DNA of 64,000 bases from Agaricus subrufescens (GCA_029945375.1 CM057067.1:682001-746000); one strand, 5' to 3'. Positions 45,179 through 57,311 are shown, counted from the stretch's first letter. Notes: generated by a model not told the origin, from the sequence alone. Program-made: numbers and translations.

Positions 45179-45864
45179 ATGGCCACTGCTCGACTCCCCC
45201 GCATCGACCTCACTCAGCTCCTGCAGGAACCCGACCCCCACATCGACCTGCGCGAAGACATCTTTGAAGAATCGACCTGCAACTTTCTCAAAGTACTCGA
45301 AAGCTTCAAACACAATGCCATTTCCTCTATCACAGAGCGACGCAAGTACCAAGCAAAAGGGAAGAAAATCTTGGAGAGGAGCCAGCAGGTGGAGGCTGAG
45401 ACGAACCGATGTAAATTGAAAGAGATAGAACTTGTTGCAGGTTCGTGATGTCTAGCCTCGTTGCTGCGATGGTTGTACCAAGCACCACCTTCTAGATCTC
45501 GAACGCGAGAAGACGGAACGCAAGGATGCTGAGCTCGCAGTGGCCGCTTACCAGCGTCAGCTGGCGTCTCTCAAGGAGCAGTGCGGGGTGATACAGGGAG
45601 AGATCGAACAATACAGTGCTATGACTGATAATCTTCGACGAGGTACGCGTGTCTCCCTCCTCACAGCGGACTGTCTGAGTGACTGGGCAACAGAGAAGAA
45701 CCAAGAACGAGCGGCTCTAAGCACCTATGCTTTCCAAGCCTCGTCGGAGCTTTTAGCATGCGAGGAACAGCTCTCTTGCCATATCGGGGGTGGGAGATTG
45801 GGGGACAGGACAAGTTGCTTTTCAGGATCTCGAACATTGATCCAGAGGACGATATGCGCGAAAG
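45179..45864 (+). pseudogene. SPC25 copy lacking its C-terminal domain
   Basis: The copy extends further than the one at 36.9 kb. Exon 1 from 45,179 has lost two codons (YQAKGKKILE for YQAKEKKKILE). Exon 2 is complete through AMTDNLRRG. Exon 3 is present but has an insertion giving a frameshift near 45,785 (GGGGGTGGGAGATTGGGGGACAGG). Homology stops after GAGGACGATATGCGCGAAAG, and inverted SAP sequence begins at about 45,865. The globular domain that docks the Ndc80 complex to the kinetochore is missing. Confidence 0.78.
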
Positions 45865-46225
45865 CACCCCATCAGCTCTTTCCATTATCTCAAAATCTGC
45901 TTGACGTACTTCATCACATTTCTCGGTTATCTCCCCACCGCCTTTTTTGGCAGGTCTGTTTGGTCAGTTTCATCTTGTGTTAACCTCTCTACAACATCCA
46001 TTCCAGCACCTTCAACTCTTGATAAGTGTAAGCGTTGGATTTATTTCCCGCAAAACACTCGTAGCTGCGGTCTTGGATTCGGAGTTTGAGACAGTGTTCT
46101 AGGAGAGTTCTGGCAGAGGAGAGCTGATGATGAAAGGATTTCATGAGGATGACCTGCGTCCTAGTGTCGGGACGGTGAGGGTGGCCATATTGGTGTTGGT
46201 CGACAAGGTTCCATCAGCGTTCTTA
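45865..46225 (-). pseudogene. Internal SAP-gene fragment
   Basis: Minus-strand sequence matching about bases 848-1235 of the SAP gene (CACCCCATCA...TTTCCATT through CATCAGCGTTCTTATTCTGG). It has no start, no SAP helix and several frame changes. It abuts truncated SPC25 on the left. On the right it jumps to the NLR-type upstream sequence (GGAACCAAGAACACTACA), so the first SAP exon and its promoter were deleted. Confidence 0.65.
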
Positions 46226-46430
46226 TTCTGGTTAATGGAACCAAGAACACTACAACACTGGATTGTCCGTAATTCCCCTCCCTACGCACTGCCTTGAGCA
46301 CCGACTACCTGATGCATCAAGAAAACAGCTAGGTTACGACCACGCTAAGTATAGCAAATGCTGGAGTTGCCACGAATAGCTCTCAAAGGCTGGAAAGGTT
46401 CGCACGTCTTCCTATTCCATCTACCATCCA

Positions 46431-49011
46431 ATGCCTGACCTCCTACTCTACCTTCTTCAGATACTACTGTTGCCTGATGTGCTATACTACGCTTTTGAGA
46501 TTCTACACTTCTACCTAATTCAACTGGCTCAAGGACTGATGGTGACTTCCCTCCGAACTTCATCCAGCCTAGAGGTACTGATGACACTCATAGCGACGTC
46601 TGTCCATACCAAACCCTCAGAGTCAGAAGAGAGGCATGTTTAACAAAGCTAGCAATTTCTCTTTGTTCGGTAATTTACTGATCGACAACCATGCGGATAA
46701 TGGTGAGAAGTCCACCATTACTAGCACTGATGCAGGCTGAATTGCTGGCAGCTAGTATTCATATAAACAATGCAAATGAATGTCAGAAACTATACCATCA
46801 CACCATACAACGTCTTACTGACTTACGAAGTCATAGTCAAGTTACTGCAGGAAACAATACCTGGCGCGGCGTTTGACTCGTCCGCTCGCGACCCACTCCC
46901 ACGATGCCATCCTGGAACACGGCTGGCAATCTTAGAACGATGTATCACCTTCATTGTGAATTGCACCGGCAAGAGGAAAGTCCGCTGGGTGTTTGGTGCT
47001 GCCGGTGTCGGAAAGTCGGCAATTATGCAAAGTGTTGCCGAACATTCTCTTGCCTCCGTGCCTATACACGCCTCGATCTTCTTCTTTGTAAATGGACGTA
47101 GTGACGGATCCAAGGCCATTGTAACACTGGCTTACCAGCTGGCAGTACAGTGCGAGCCCTACCATCATTTTATCAAACAAGAAATCGCACATGATCCATC
47201 TCTCCTGCAAAAGTCGATATCAGTACAGTTCAACAAATTCATAGTGGAACCCTTCATCTATCGCTCTCACTTCAATGGTGCGGGTCGCGTCTTGATCATA
47301 ATTGATGGTCTTGATGAATGCAACCAGGCCTGTACTCAGCGAGAGCTTCTCCGACTCATCTCCGACTTCTGTCTCACATACCCTTCGTCACCAATTGTAT
47401 GGATGATTGCCAGTCGCCCAGAGCCTCATATCACATCCTTCTTTGCCCAAGTCAGTGTCGAGGCAGCCCACGAGAAGGAAGAGATCCTTGTTGACTCTAA
47501 TGAAGCTCGGGAAGATGTTGAAAGATTTCTCCACGCGGAACTGATGAAGATACAAAATGAATTTTTATCTTACTCCCAGGCGTGGTGGCCCTCGGAAAAT
47601 GACTTTTGGAAGCTCGCTTATGCTTCAGGTGGCCTTTTCGCATTTGCCCATACAGTTTCCAGATATATTGGTGACCCTACCGTCGGGGCCCCGACTGCAC
47701 AGCTCAATGATGTATTGTGGGTCATTGATGCTTGTCCGTTGTCAAATATCTCACGCGAGAATCATCCAATGGCACTCCTCGATGTGTTATACGCGCGTAT
47801 CTTGTCCAAGGTTCCAATCAAAGTAATGGGGCACGCTCGAAAGCTTTTGCTGGCATTGGCCATTGATTGGGAACAATTTTGTGATGAAAGAGGACAAGAC
47901 CTCATTGTTCTATGCAACTGGTTGGGCATCACTTGTGATGAAGCTTATGCCGCGATTCGACATCTCAGCTCTGTATTGAGTGTCTCGAGCGATAGAGAAA
48001 CAGGCTTGGAACGACTTCGATGCTTCCATAAATCATTTCTTGACTACTTATCCGATTATGATCGTTCTGGATTTTCACCTGGAATCAAATATGACGCTCT
48101 CCAACTTTTTAGTCAATGTGCATACAGGATCCTCGAGCAGGCTACGGATGGCATTGATGTCGGGGATATCAGCTATGACGTCCCAGTAGTTGGTGGCAAA
48201 ATTATTCTGACGCGTGGTCCTGGCACAGGTGACAATATTTCGCTTACTTGGCCGGTGAAAGAAAGAAGTGATTGGCACGACAAATTAACAAGGTTTTACA
48301 TGTATAAAATGGCTTTTGCCAGTATCATGGATGGGCTTTGGCGTGGAGAAAGCGCCTTTAGTGATGTGTTCTTCCTTCGTCTGTTAGCTGCACGCCTTGG
48401 TTCATTATCTGGTTTCCTTGCTCGTACGTTGTCTATTGTCGCGTTTGTATGTTCTCGTTATACTCTAAAGTTGTGATACTCAAAAGATACTCTAGGATCG
48501 ATCACGTCGTCAAGAGCTCATGGAACAAGGCCCACTTCAGAAGATACCTATTAAAGTGCTTACTGCTTGCGATGTAACGTTTGACATCCACTTACAGCTG
48601 CATCGCCCCGCGACACCGAACGTCAATCTATGGGACCCACGAGATTCGTCATGTGGGGTGAGTGAAATATTTGTATTACTGTGGTTTAATAACTCTGCTA
48701 TACAGCATGCATGGAATGGGCGCTTTGGAGGATTGGGCGGACGCAGGGACTATAACGCATCGACGAGCTTCGGCTCGAGTTCTGAGAGCCACTTGAGATG
48801 CTATTTCTGCTATCGGCGGTTTGAAAATCAACTCGAAAGTTTGAAGGCCCGAGATCCAGATCATCCGGTCTTTGTTCTGTTCACCTCTGCTGGGATAGGC
48901 ATCATAGAATTTCAATTTGTTGATCCGGAGGACGGTATATCGGAGTGGACTTACATTTTTTGTCATCAATTTTCGGAGGAAGAGCGTAAAAGATTGGGAA
49001 GCACTGTATAG
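46431..49011 (+). CDS. NLR11: NACHT/STAND NTPase, 777 aa
   Basis: Exons are 46,431-46,541, 46,594-46,702, 46,752-46,781, 46,831-48,446, 48,496-48,657 and 48,706-49,011. The third intron begins GTCAGA instead of GTAAGA. The exon 4 start TCATAGTC lacks the ATG found at this point in most copies, again showing that translation starts upstream. N-terminus MPDLLLYLLQILLLPDVLYY, then MFNKASNFSLFGNLLIDNH. Walker A is at about 139-147 and Walker B reads LIIIDGLDECN. One motif Pro is changed (SARDPLPRCHP). The C-terminal region has CYFCYRRFENQ. The upstream element CTAAGTATAGCAAATGCTGG lies at 46,345-46,364. Convergent with NLR12. Confidence 0.8.
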
Positions 49012-49586
49012 ATATTCTTCAGTCTTGCTGTTGTAATTTAGAGGGCCAACTTTTGCAGTACTTGGAACCTGGGTTAACTTATTCACGTAAGTATGGCAAA
49101 ATATCGAGGTTGTAGTTGAAAAGAATTTCCGTCCTCTCGATCACTCTTAATCTAAGATGTTCTGACTGCCTTGTCCTTTACCCAGTATACCCTTCCACTT
49201 GTGCATTTCACGCATGGTTTCGTCAGGGCGCACTTCCATGCTTAAAGCCTTTCTTTCTGTAGATCAGGTGTTTGGGTGATTCTTTTCTGCACCAAAGCGT
49301 TCGCGGAGGATCAGAGCAATGTAACATAGTTATCACCTATAAACCTTTTTTTTTACTCGTCTCCTCAAGTTGAATAAATTGAATTTTCCTATATTTCATA
49401 TAACGAGGTGGACCGGGACAAGGACTGCCCATTTCTCCACCAGGCCATGGGACCAGGGGGTAAACAAAGTTTTATACAACAGTCATCCCAAACCCATGGG
49501 CTACTATATCAAATTTGCCTACATCACTATCGAGAGCGGTCTATACATAGAACAAAAACTTAGCGACCAGAATAGAATGAAGAACG
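49012..49586. other. Convergent NLR11/NLR12 spacer
   Basis: Bases 49,158-49,500 match the 3' flank of NLR5 and NLR9 (GACTGCCTTGTCCTTTACCC onward). The SPC25-promoter-like block and the small ORF seen in the other two convergent spacers are missing, so this spacer is about 0.35-0.8 kb shorter. Nothing else is recognised. Confidence 0.5.
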
Positions 49587-52540
49587 TTACACAGGGCTCC
49601 CTAATTTCATACGCTCCTCCTTGCCAAATTTGTGGCAAAACAGGTACGTCCACTCGGATATCCCATCCTCCGGATCGACAAATTGAAATTTTACAACACC
49701 TATCCCAGCCGAGGTGAACAGAACTGGGACTGGGTGATCTGGGAATTGGGCCTGCCAACTTGCCAATTGGTCTCTGAACCGTTGACGGCAGAAATCACAA
49801 TGCCCATATTTCCCCGGTTTGCTATCACCGGCAAAGAAGGTTTTCCAATTCTGATCCTTGCCTTCACTCCACTCGCCACCCCGCCAATGCTGCATAGCAC
49901 AGATTCAATAAGCTGTGAGAGAAACACAAATATTCCACTCACTTTAGTATCACACGACGGGTTCCATGGATCAAGTAGATTGGTATTCGTTGTAGTAGGA
50001 CGACGAAACCGCAAATCGACGTGAAATACTACATCCGAAATACTAAGCACTTTAATCAGTATTTTCTGGAGTAGGCCTTGTTCCATGAATTCATCACGAA
50101 ACTCATCCTAATATATGTTTTCAGCATCACCGCCATAGGCGAATACAAGAACTTACAAACACAGAACCAAACAAGAATTGAGGAATGAGCCCCGTGAATG
50201 ATTCAAAGCGTGTAGCCAGGAGACGGATGGAGAACATATTATTGAAAAGCTTGTTTCGATTGAAAACCCCTTTCATGAGATGCTGAAAAGCCAGGTTATA
50301 AATGTCCAGCTTTGTTTTATTGTCGTCCCAGCCACGTTGTTCATCCACTGGCCAAGTAAGCGAAATGTTATCACCTGTGCCAGGACCACGCACTAGGGTT
50401 CCTGCAGCGCCAAGACCAGCAACGTGGTAGTTGAGATCGCCAACATCAATGCCATCCGGAGCCTGCTCAAGAACCCTAAGCGCACATTGATCATAGAGTT
50501 GGCCAGCGTCGCGTCTCATGTCATCCAACCCTGAGGGAAAAAAAACAGAACGAGCATGGAATATATAATCTGGGAATGATTTATGGAAGGGCCGGAGCTG
50601 TTCCGCGTGTGCTTTGTCATGGCTAGGGAAATATAAAACAGAGCTGAGATGACGAAGGGCTGCATAAGCCTCATCGCTGGTGATACTCAGCAAGTTACAT
50701 AGAACAATAAAATTTTTTGACAAAGTAGGGAGAGAAGTGTTAACTAATACCAATAAGAGCTTTCGCACAGTCTGCTCAACTCTGGCTGGTACCTTGGACA
50801 AGATTCGCGCGTATAGAGCATGAAGGAGTGCCATCGGGTGCTTCTCCAGCGGGACATCAGTGAGTGGGTGAGTGTTGATAACGTATAGTACATCCTTCAG
50901 TTGTCCAGTCGGATCCGCGATGTCAGGGTCTCCAATATATTTCAGGACCGTTTGTGCAAATACAAACAGGCCGCCCGAAGCATAAGCGAGCTTCCAGAGG
51001 TCGTCCTCTGAAGGCCACTGAACCCGCGAATGGAGTGAATATCTCTCTTGTATCGTCTTCAACTCCGTACGAAGAAATCTTTCGACATCTTTGCGAGCTT
51101 CATCGGAGTCAACAAGGATTTCCTCCTTTTCATAGGCCGCTTCAACATAGGGTTGTGCAAAAAAGGATGTGATATGATGCTCCGGGCGACTAGCAATTAT
51201 CCACACAACGGGCGACAGAGGGTAGGCGAGGCACAGGTCGGAGATTAGATGGAGAAGCTGTCGTTGAGTTTCTGACTTGTCGCATTCATCAAGACCATCA
51301 ATGATGATCAAGACACGGCCAATAGAGTTCAGTCGAGGGTGGTGGATGAATGGTTGAATAATGAATTTGTCAAATTGCACCGACATCGACTTTCGAAGGA
51401 GAGACGGATCACGTGTGATCTCTTGTTTGATGAACTGACGGTAAGGTTCGCAATTGACCGCCAGTTGGTAAGCCAGTGTTACGATGGCTTTGGATCCATC
51501 ACTCCGTCCATTGACAAAAAAGAAGATTGATGCGCGTAGCGACACGCAAGCAAGGCCACGTTCGGCAACACTCTGCATGATAGCCGACTTTCCAACCCCA
51601 GCAGCACCAAACACCCAGCGAATCTTCCTATTACCAGTGCAACTGGCGATGAAAGCCAGACATTGTGTTAGAATTGTGAGCCGTGTCCCAGGAAGGCATC
51701 GTGGGGGAGGATCGCGAGCAGACGAATCAAATTCGGCCCCAATAATTGTTTCTTGCAGCAGCTTGACCATAACTACGGTCGTCAATAAATATACATTGTA
51801 ATGAAAGAGCAACATACATTCATCCGAGCTGTGGATGTGGATGTCGGCTAACAGCAATTCATTCGATTTCAGTACATCAGATATACAATGAGAGTTCACT
51901 CACCATGATGTACATTATTGTCAACAAAGGTGCCGGACACGGTAAAATTACTAGCTTGATAAAACATGCCATGGTTCCGATCTTGGGATAGCGGAGAGGG
52001 ACTGCATGAATTTATCTATAAATATATTAATATCTTCAAGGAAATTTATAGTAAAAGTGAAATCACCGCCAGTCCTTCAGGGAGCAGAAATTGCTGTGAA
52101 CCACCTGCCGGTGCCTGGGAATGTTGGAGTGCAGCCGAGGCGTTTTCATTGTGGAGTTGGGAGACATTCGTGCTCTGAAGAGTATCCGTAGGTGGGCTAG
52201 CATCCGAACTGCTACGTTTGTCGCGTTGTGCAAAAGCTGGATGCAGGGACATAACAGGTGGAGTGGCAGGTTGCGGTGGATCGGTAGGTTGGCGACCCAA
52301 ATCATCCAGCACTGGACCCATCGACAGGAGTCCTGGTGAATCTTGAGAGGCAGCAACAGAGCCACCAGGAGCTGGTACCGGGGGAGGGGGGCAAGGGTGA
52401 GGCACGTCGGTCTTGATGTGGGAATCCGCCCGATGTGTAGGGAGCAGTCGAAGAAAGAGGGAGAAGAGTATGTCATAAATGTAGTATAGCACATCGGGCG
52501 ACAGTAGTACCTGGAGAAGGTACAACGGAATGTTAGGCAT
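49587..52540 (-). CDS. NLR12: NACHT/STAND NTPase, long N-terminus, 899 aa
   Basis: Minus-strand exons are 52,067-52,540, 51,904-52,015, 51,818-51,847, 50,157-51,772, 49,943-50,107 and 49,587-49,889. The hydrophobic start resembles the plus-strand copies more than NLR5 and NLR9 do (MPNIPLYLLQVLLSPDVLYY), while the Pro-rich linker and everything after match them. Exon 1 thus looks mosaic, as gene conversion could produce. Walker A is at about 261-269, with Walker B LIIIDGLDECD. HKSFLDY is changed to HKSFPDY. Exon 5 has two extra residues before its donor. The C-terminal exon has CDFCRQRFRDQ and ends LGSPV. Confidence 0.8.
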
Positions 52541-54052
52541 TAGATGGTGAGTGGGTTAGGAAGAGGTGTGAACGTTTCCAGCTCGCACAGGACAACACGA
52601 GGCTTTGTGGCAGTCCCAGCGCTTGCTATACTTAGCGTGGTGCCACTACTCGGTTTGCCTGATATCACGGCAGGCCTTTGTCCTCCTATAGAATAATTTG
52701 CTATTAACAGCTTTCGTTAAAAAAGGCGTTTGTGCACAGAATAATCTGGAAATTAGGACGAAATGAAAGCTAGATCACAGATAAGTATATGTCGTAACCC
52801 GACACCTGGCCTCCGAGTTGGGCTCGCTGGCACTTCTGAGCAATATGCACGACAGGAGCGTCCTGTTTGGCTCCTGCAGCGAGGAACTCGGACCAACTCA
52901 GGACTAACGACAAGTCAGTAACGTCAAACACTGGTATCTCAAACGATGAGGCTCGCCTTGACTTTAAGTGTGAACATATGCGCCAATTGAAGAGCGTATG
53001 ACCACTACAATGGCAGACGTTGCTCCCGAAAACATAGCCCAAGTTTTGATCGTGCCAGAGGGGGGTATCTGAGGCTGATGTTAATACCGCAATATGCACA
53101 CATTATTGTTATGGTGCTGAGTACACTGCATTTCCAAATGAGCAAGGTTCCCTGAACTGATAAATAGGATAGACAAACAAGTGTCCCAAAGCCACCCAAG
53201 CACACAGCATGGAGGCTCGCCATTCATGATTCTGTATGGCCGTGTAGGCTCTGACAAGGGAAGCATAAACGTCCAGACTTCAAGGCCGAGCATGAAAAGT
53301 TCATGGCAGAACGTCTTATAGAGTATAGCTGCAAGATAATAGTGAGGAGGCCGCCTTTGACAAGTATAAGTGTGACGTTTAACGCACATGAGGGCAAAGC
53401 AGAGCCATGGACGTAGACCTAGAAACATGTCCGTCACTGCAATAAACCGTCCCGAGATCTACTAGAAACAAACCCTGCTCAATGCGCAGGGACTACAACT
53501 ATAACAAACTGATACGCACAAGCAGCACTCCATTGCATTGCGCTGCGCTTCAGCGACAGCAACAGCGCCGCGTGAGGAGCCCGACATCTTCCACGGTCCG
53601 ACATCAAGGAACGTATGCCCTGAGGACCAGAGGCCTCCGAGTAAAGGCCCCGAAGACCTGATGATGTTACACAAAGTGGATAGAGTGGCAGAGGGCGTTT
53701 AGCCACGTCTATGACAACAGTGCTGTCTGCGTGACGTCGTATGCAGTGTAAGCAGGGTGGTGTAGAGAGGCAGAGACATCGAGAGGCGGCGAGCTTGAGC
53801 CTCGGACTGTGGTTGAGAGCGTTGCTGAAAGGAGTCGCTATTTCTCGTCGACTGTCTTTATCTGGCCACGTGATCGCGTTGCAATAAACTAGATTGTCAA
53901 TTCCAGGCGCAATGCTCTCATTCCTGTCCTGGAACGACGGTTGAGAAGACGGAAGACAATGAAAAAATCAGAGGGTTTGGACCGTGGCGCGCAGCCTTTG
54001 TTTGGTGTCGAACAACCCAAGGCATGTGACCGGGAGGCGAGACGCGTCGGAC
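52541..54052. other. NLR12 upstream region and SPC25 promoter
   Basis: The NLR element (reverse complement) is at 52,616-52,635. Bases 52,770-53,620 are the module shared with 35,730-36,560. Minus-strand frames there (for example 53,081-53,437) are hydrophobic and Trp/Cys-rich but start and end without support, so I do not call a gene. CACGTGATCGCGTTGCAATAAAC begins at 53,867, about 185 bp before the SPC25 start, and is a likely SPC25 promoter element because it is kept before the 36.9-kb SPC25 copy. Confidence 0.45.
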
Positions 54053-54944
54053 ATGGCCACTGCTCGACTCCCCCGCATCGACCTCGCCCAGCTCCTGCAG
54101 GAACCCGACCCCCACATCGACCTGCGCGAAGACATCTTTGAGGAATCGACCCGCAACTTTCTCAAAGTACTCGAAAGCTTCAAACACAATGCCATTTCCT
54201 CTATCACAGAGCGACGCAAGTACCAAGCAAAAGAGAAGAAGAAAATCTTGGAGAAGAGCCAGCAGGTGGAGGCTGAGACGAACCGATGTAAACTGAAAGA
54301 GATAGAGCTCGTTGCAGGTACGTGATGTCTAGCCTTGTTGCTGCGATGGGTGTACCAAGCACCACCCCTAGATCTCGAACGCGAGAAGACAGAACGCAAG
54401 GATGCTGAGCTCGCGGTGGCCGCGTACCAGCGTCAGCTGGCGTCTCTCAAGGACAAGTGCGGGGCGATACAGGGAGAGATCGAACAATACAGTGCTATCA
54501 CTGATAATCTTCGACGAGGTACGCGTGTCTCCTCACAGCGGGCTGTCTGAATGACTGGGCAACAGAGAAGAACCAAGAACGAGCGGCTCTAAGCACCTAT
54601 GCTTCTCAGGTCTCGTCGGAGCTTATAGCATGCGAGGAGCACCTCTCTTGCCATATCGAAGGTGTGGGACAGGACAAGCTGCTGTTCAGGATCTCGAACA
54701 TTGATCCGGAGGACGATACGCGCGAAGGCAGCTTCGTGCTCGACGTCGCCGGTTCTTACAAAGGTGCTTGATCCCCTTGCTTGGGTCTTAGGAGACATCT
54801 GACGCCCCTGTTCAAGTCCTGACTGTATCCCCCAATCTGCCCGCCATTGCCGTCCTGTCCAGCCAGCTGGCAGACTCGGGAGACATGAGCTGGTTTATCA
54901 AAGAAGCGAGAAGGGCATTTGTTGAGCATTGTGTTACGCGGTAG
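54053..54944 (+). CDS. SPC25: Kinetochore protein Spc25, 245 aa
   Basis: Exons are 54,053-54,317, 54,372-54,518, 54,566-54,763 and 54,817-54,944, all in frame with GT-AG introns. The last acceptor is TTCAAG before TCCTGACTG; the nearer CTTAG acceptor would give an early stop. Residues about 25-140 form a long charged coiled coil (SITERRKYQAKEKKKILEKS, ELAVAAYQRQLASLKDK). The C-terminal globular part has LLFRISNIDPEDDTREGSFV, VLTVSPNLPAIAV and a final MSWFIKEARRAFVEHC helix, as in Spc25. Spc25 pairs with Spc24 in the Ndc80 complex, which anchors microtubules at the kinetochore. The length is typical. It is the only complete copy; two truncated ones lie at 36.9 and 45.2 kb. URC4 starts 56 bp downstream. 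Confidence 0.82.
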
Positions 54945-55000
54945 ACCTGTGACGTTACGCCGGAGCTATAAGATAACTCGTGTACTCTCTTATCTCAATC

Positions 55001-56653
55001 ATGAATCCCTTCGGACAGCTCAGCTCGGCCACCACCGCTGCCTATCTTCGCACCTTGCCTGCCATCCGCGACCGTTGCTCGGCCGTCTATGACCTCGCTA
55101 CCCAGGCCAAATTGCTCTACTTTGACTACCACTCCGAGAAGGAGGCAGATGTCGTCGCCTTTTGCCTCAACATCATCAAGGTCCGTGTCCTTCTCTGAGC
55201 TGTCCAGTCGTTACCAAAGCTTCACAGAGAGACTACAACTCAGATCCCAAGAATGTATGCGCTTCTCTCGTGACTGCGTGCGTAGCGTGCAATACTAACC
55301 ATGCCGCAGATCCAACCACACGGCCGTTGGCGCCATCTAGATGCTGGTCTGTCACGTATAGAGCCGCTCCTCACTAAATGGTCGCAGGAACAAGTCGATG
55401 ACAAAGAAAAGTCTCGCAGACTAGTCGACCTCTTCCTTGTTTCCGTTCTACTTGATGCTGGCGCTGGTAATCTATGGAAGTACACCGAACCCACTACCAA
55501 TAAAATCTTCAGCCGATCGGAAGGGCTTGGTGTTGCCAGTGCGCATATGTTCCAAGACGGGTTCTTCAGTGGCGTTGATGGCCAACCTTGTCGTGTCGAT
55601 GGTGGGTGTCTAAACATCCAATCTCCAAATAAGTCGGATAATGATATTCCTTTTTTGTTTCCAGCTGCAGGTCTGGCGAAGATCACAGCAGGTCGCACCG
55701 CTATAGCGATGCAAGTCACCGAGTCCAACCCCATGACCGGACTTGAAGGGCGTGCTTCTCTACTATCCAGTCTTAGCGGTGCACTCACCTCAAGCCCCCA
55801 ATTCTTCGGCGCTGAAGGCAGGCCAGGGAACATCGTCGGTATGCCTTTTCCGAGAAAATAGCATTGACTTTCCTCCTTAACTGACTGCCTCCCAATATAG
55901 ATTTCCTAGAATCTCAAGCTCTTCCGACAAGCCCTAAAACCATCCCACTTGCAGCCCTTTGGACAGCTCTAATCGACGGATTGAATCCCATTTGGCCCTC
56001 CCGCCTGTCTCTCGCGGGCATCACTCTTGGTGATGTCTGGCCTTGTCCCGCTCTCGCTCAAAATGTTTCCGCCGCCGGCGATGAATCAGATATTTTAGTC
56101 CCTTTCCATAAATTAACACAATGGTTGACGTATAGTCTTGTCGAGATTTTTCAAAAAGTATTGGGTTGGAATATTCAAGGGTTGGAAGATATGACTGGGT
56201 TGCCCGAATATCGAAACGGTACTCAATTGTTGTTGTTATTTTGGAGATAAAGCATCGTTGATGATGATTCTTGCTCTGTAATCCTAGGTGGTTTACTTGT
56301 CGACTTTGGTGTTCTCACCCTCAAACCCGATATGCTCCCAACAGATCCTAAATCTGGATTACCAACGGCACCACCGTCCCACCCCGCAATCGTCGAGTGG
56401 CGAGCAATGACTGTCATCGAGCTGTACGTCAAGTACCTAATCCACAAACAACATATCCTAAAATCTTAAACTTGTTAGGGATCGCATTGCAGACAAGGTC
56501 CGCTCGGAACTTGGTCTGAGTAAGGAACAACTTACGCTTGCACAAGTCTTGGAGGCTGCTACGTGGAAGGGTGGAAGGGAGATTGCGAAGATTAAGCGAC
56601 CTGAGACGGGTGGTCCGCCGATTGAGATTGAGAGTGATGGGACTGTTTTTTGA
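55001..56653 (+). CDS. URC4: URC4-like DUF1688 protein, 433 aa
   Basis: Seven exons: 55,001-55,180, 55,228-55,254, 55,310-55,601, 55,665-55,838, 55,901-56,218, 56,288-56,423 and 56,479-56,653, the second being a 27-bp micro-exon. Family hallmarks run in order: AAYLRTLPAIRDRC, YFDYHSEKEADVVAFC, PHGRWRHLDAG, LFLVSVLLDAGAGNLWKY, RSEGLGVASAHMFQ, NPMTGLEGRASLL, GRPGNIVDFLE, DGLNPIWPSRLSL, PFHKLTQWLTYSLVE, TGLPEYRNGGLLVDFGV, HPAIVEWRAMTVIELDRIAD and IKRPETGGPPIEIESDGT. URC4 is needed for the fungal uracil catabolism (URC) pathway; its biochemical step is not settled. The length matches the family and there are no lesions. It lies outside the duplicated block. Confidence 0.88.
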
Positions 56654-57311
56654 GGCAAAGTTCTTGTTGTAGAGTAAAACACGAGAGAGAACGGGGAACG
56701 CTACGAGGAGCGAAATTACTGAATTAATTAACGAATGTAGGACAATGTACGAGGGACAAATGCGGTGGATTTAACCGATCAACGTTCGACCCCCAAACGT
56801 AAACCCTTACTGATGTTTTGTCTCTACCACCACGAGCCGCTTGTCTGACGTCTCCTGATTCACTCCAATTTCTGACCATGACCCCTCCAAAATCTACACA
56901 TGGTCACTCGGGAATCAAAAACGCAGAACAAGGGCAGCAGCACGGGTGAGAGGGCAGGTATGCAGTTGGGGATGGGGCGACTCGACTGCGTTCGGTGTTC
57001 CGACCTTCTCACCCGCCATGATTTCACCTTATTGTGTAATCATCTTTCATCGAGAATCATACCCGTGCGCACCTGGGATATCTGTTTGCTTTCTTTGGTA
57101 GCCGCACGGCTTCCTAGATGCCCGCACTGGTCTTGGCCTTTATTCTCTTGGAATTCGGCAGTCGACTATGCAACATCTCCCTTGGAACGAGGTGATCTGA
57201 CATTCAAGCTTTTAAGCCTAAAAGTTGGCTACCAGAAGACCCATCCTTGCCTGCAGGCGGTATCCAGTATATATATAGGCTAAAACCTCCGCAGCGAAAC
57301 ACTACCCAGCC
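56654..57311. promoter_or_regulatory. URC4-MYND gene spacer with TATA box
   Basis: No gene is supported here; the open frame at 56,900-57,283 has no recognisable domain. TATATATATA at 57,268-57,277 lies about 35-45 bp before the MYND gene ATG (57,312) and is a strong core-promoter candidate. Confidence 0.5.

Noticed and set aside
53081..53437. 118-codon minus-strand hydrophobic frame
   Set aside because: The equivalent frame is broken in the paralogous module at 36 kb and the start is arbitrary. It is better read as a decayed module than as a gene.
56900..57283. 127-codon frame upstream of the first MYND gene
   Set aside because: It overlaps the TATA box and core promoter of the MYND gene and shows no recognisable motif or homologous copy in the window.
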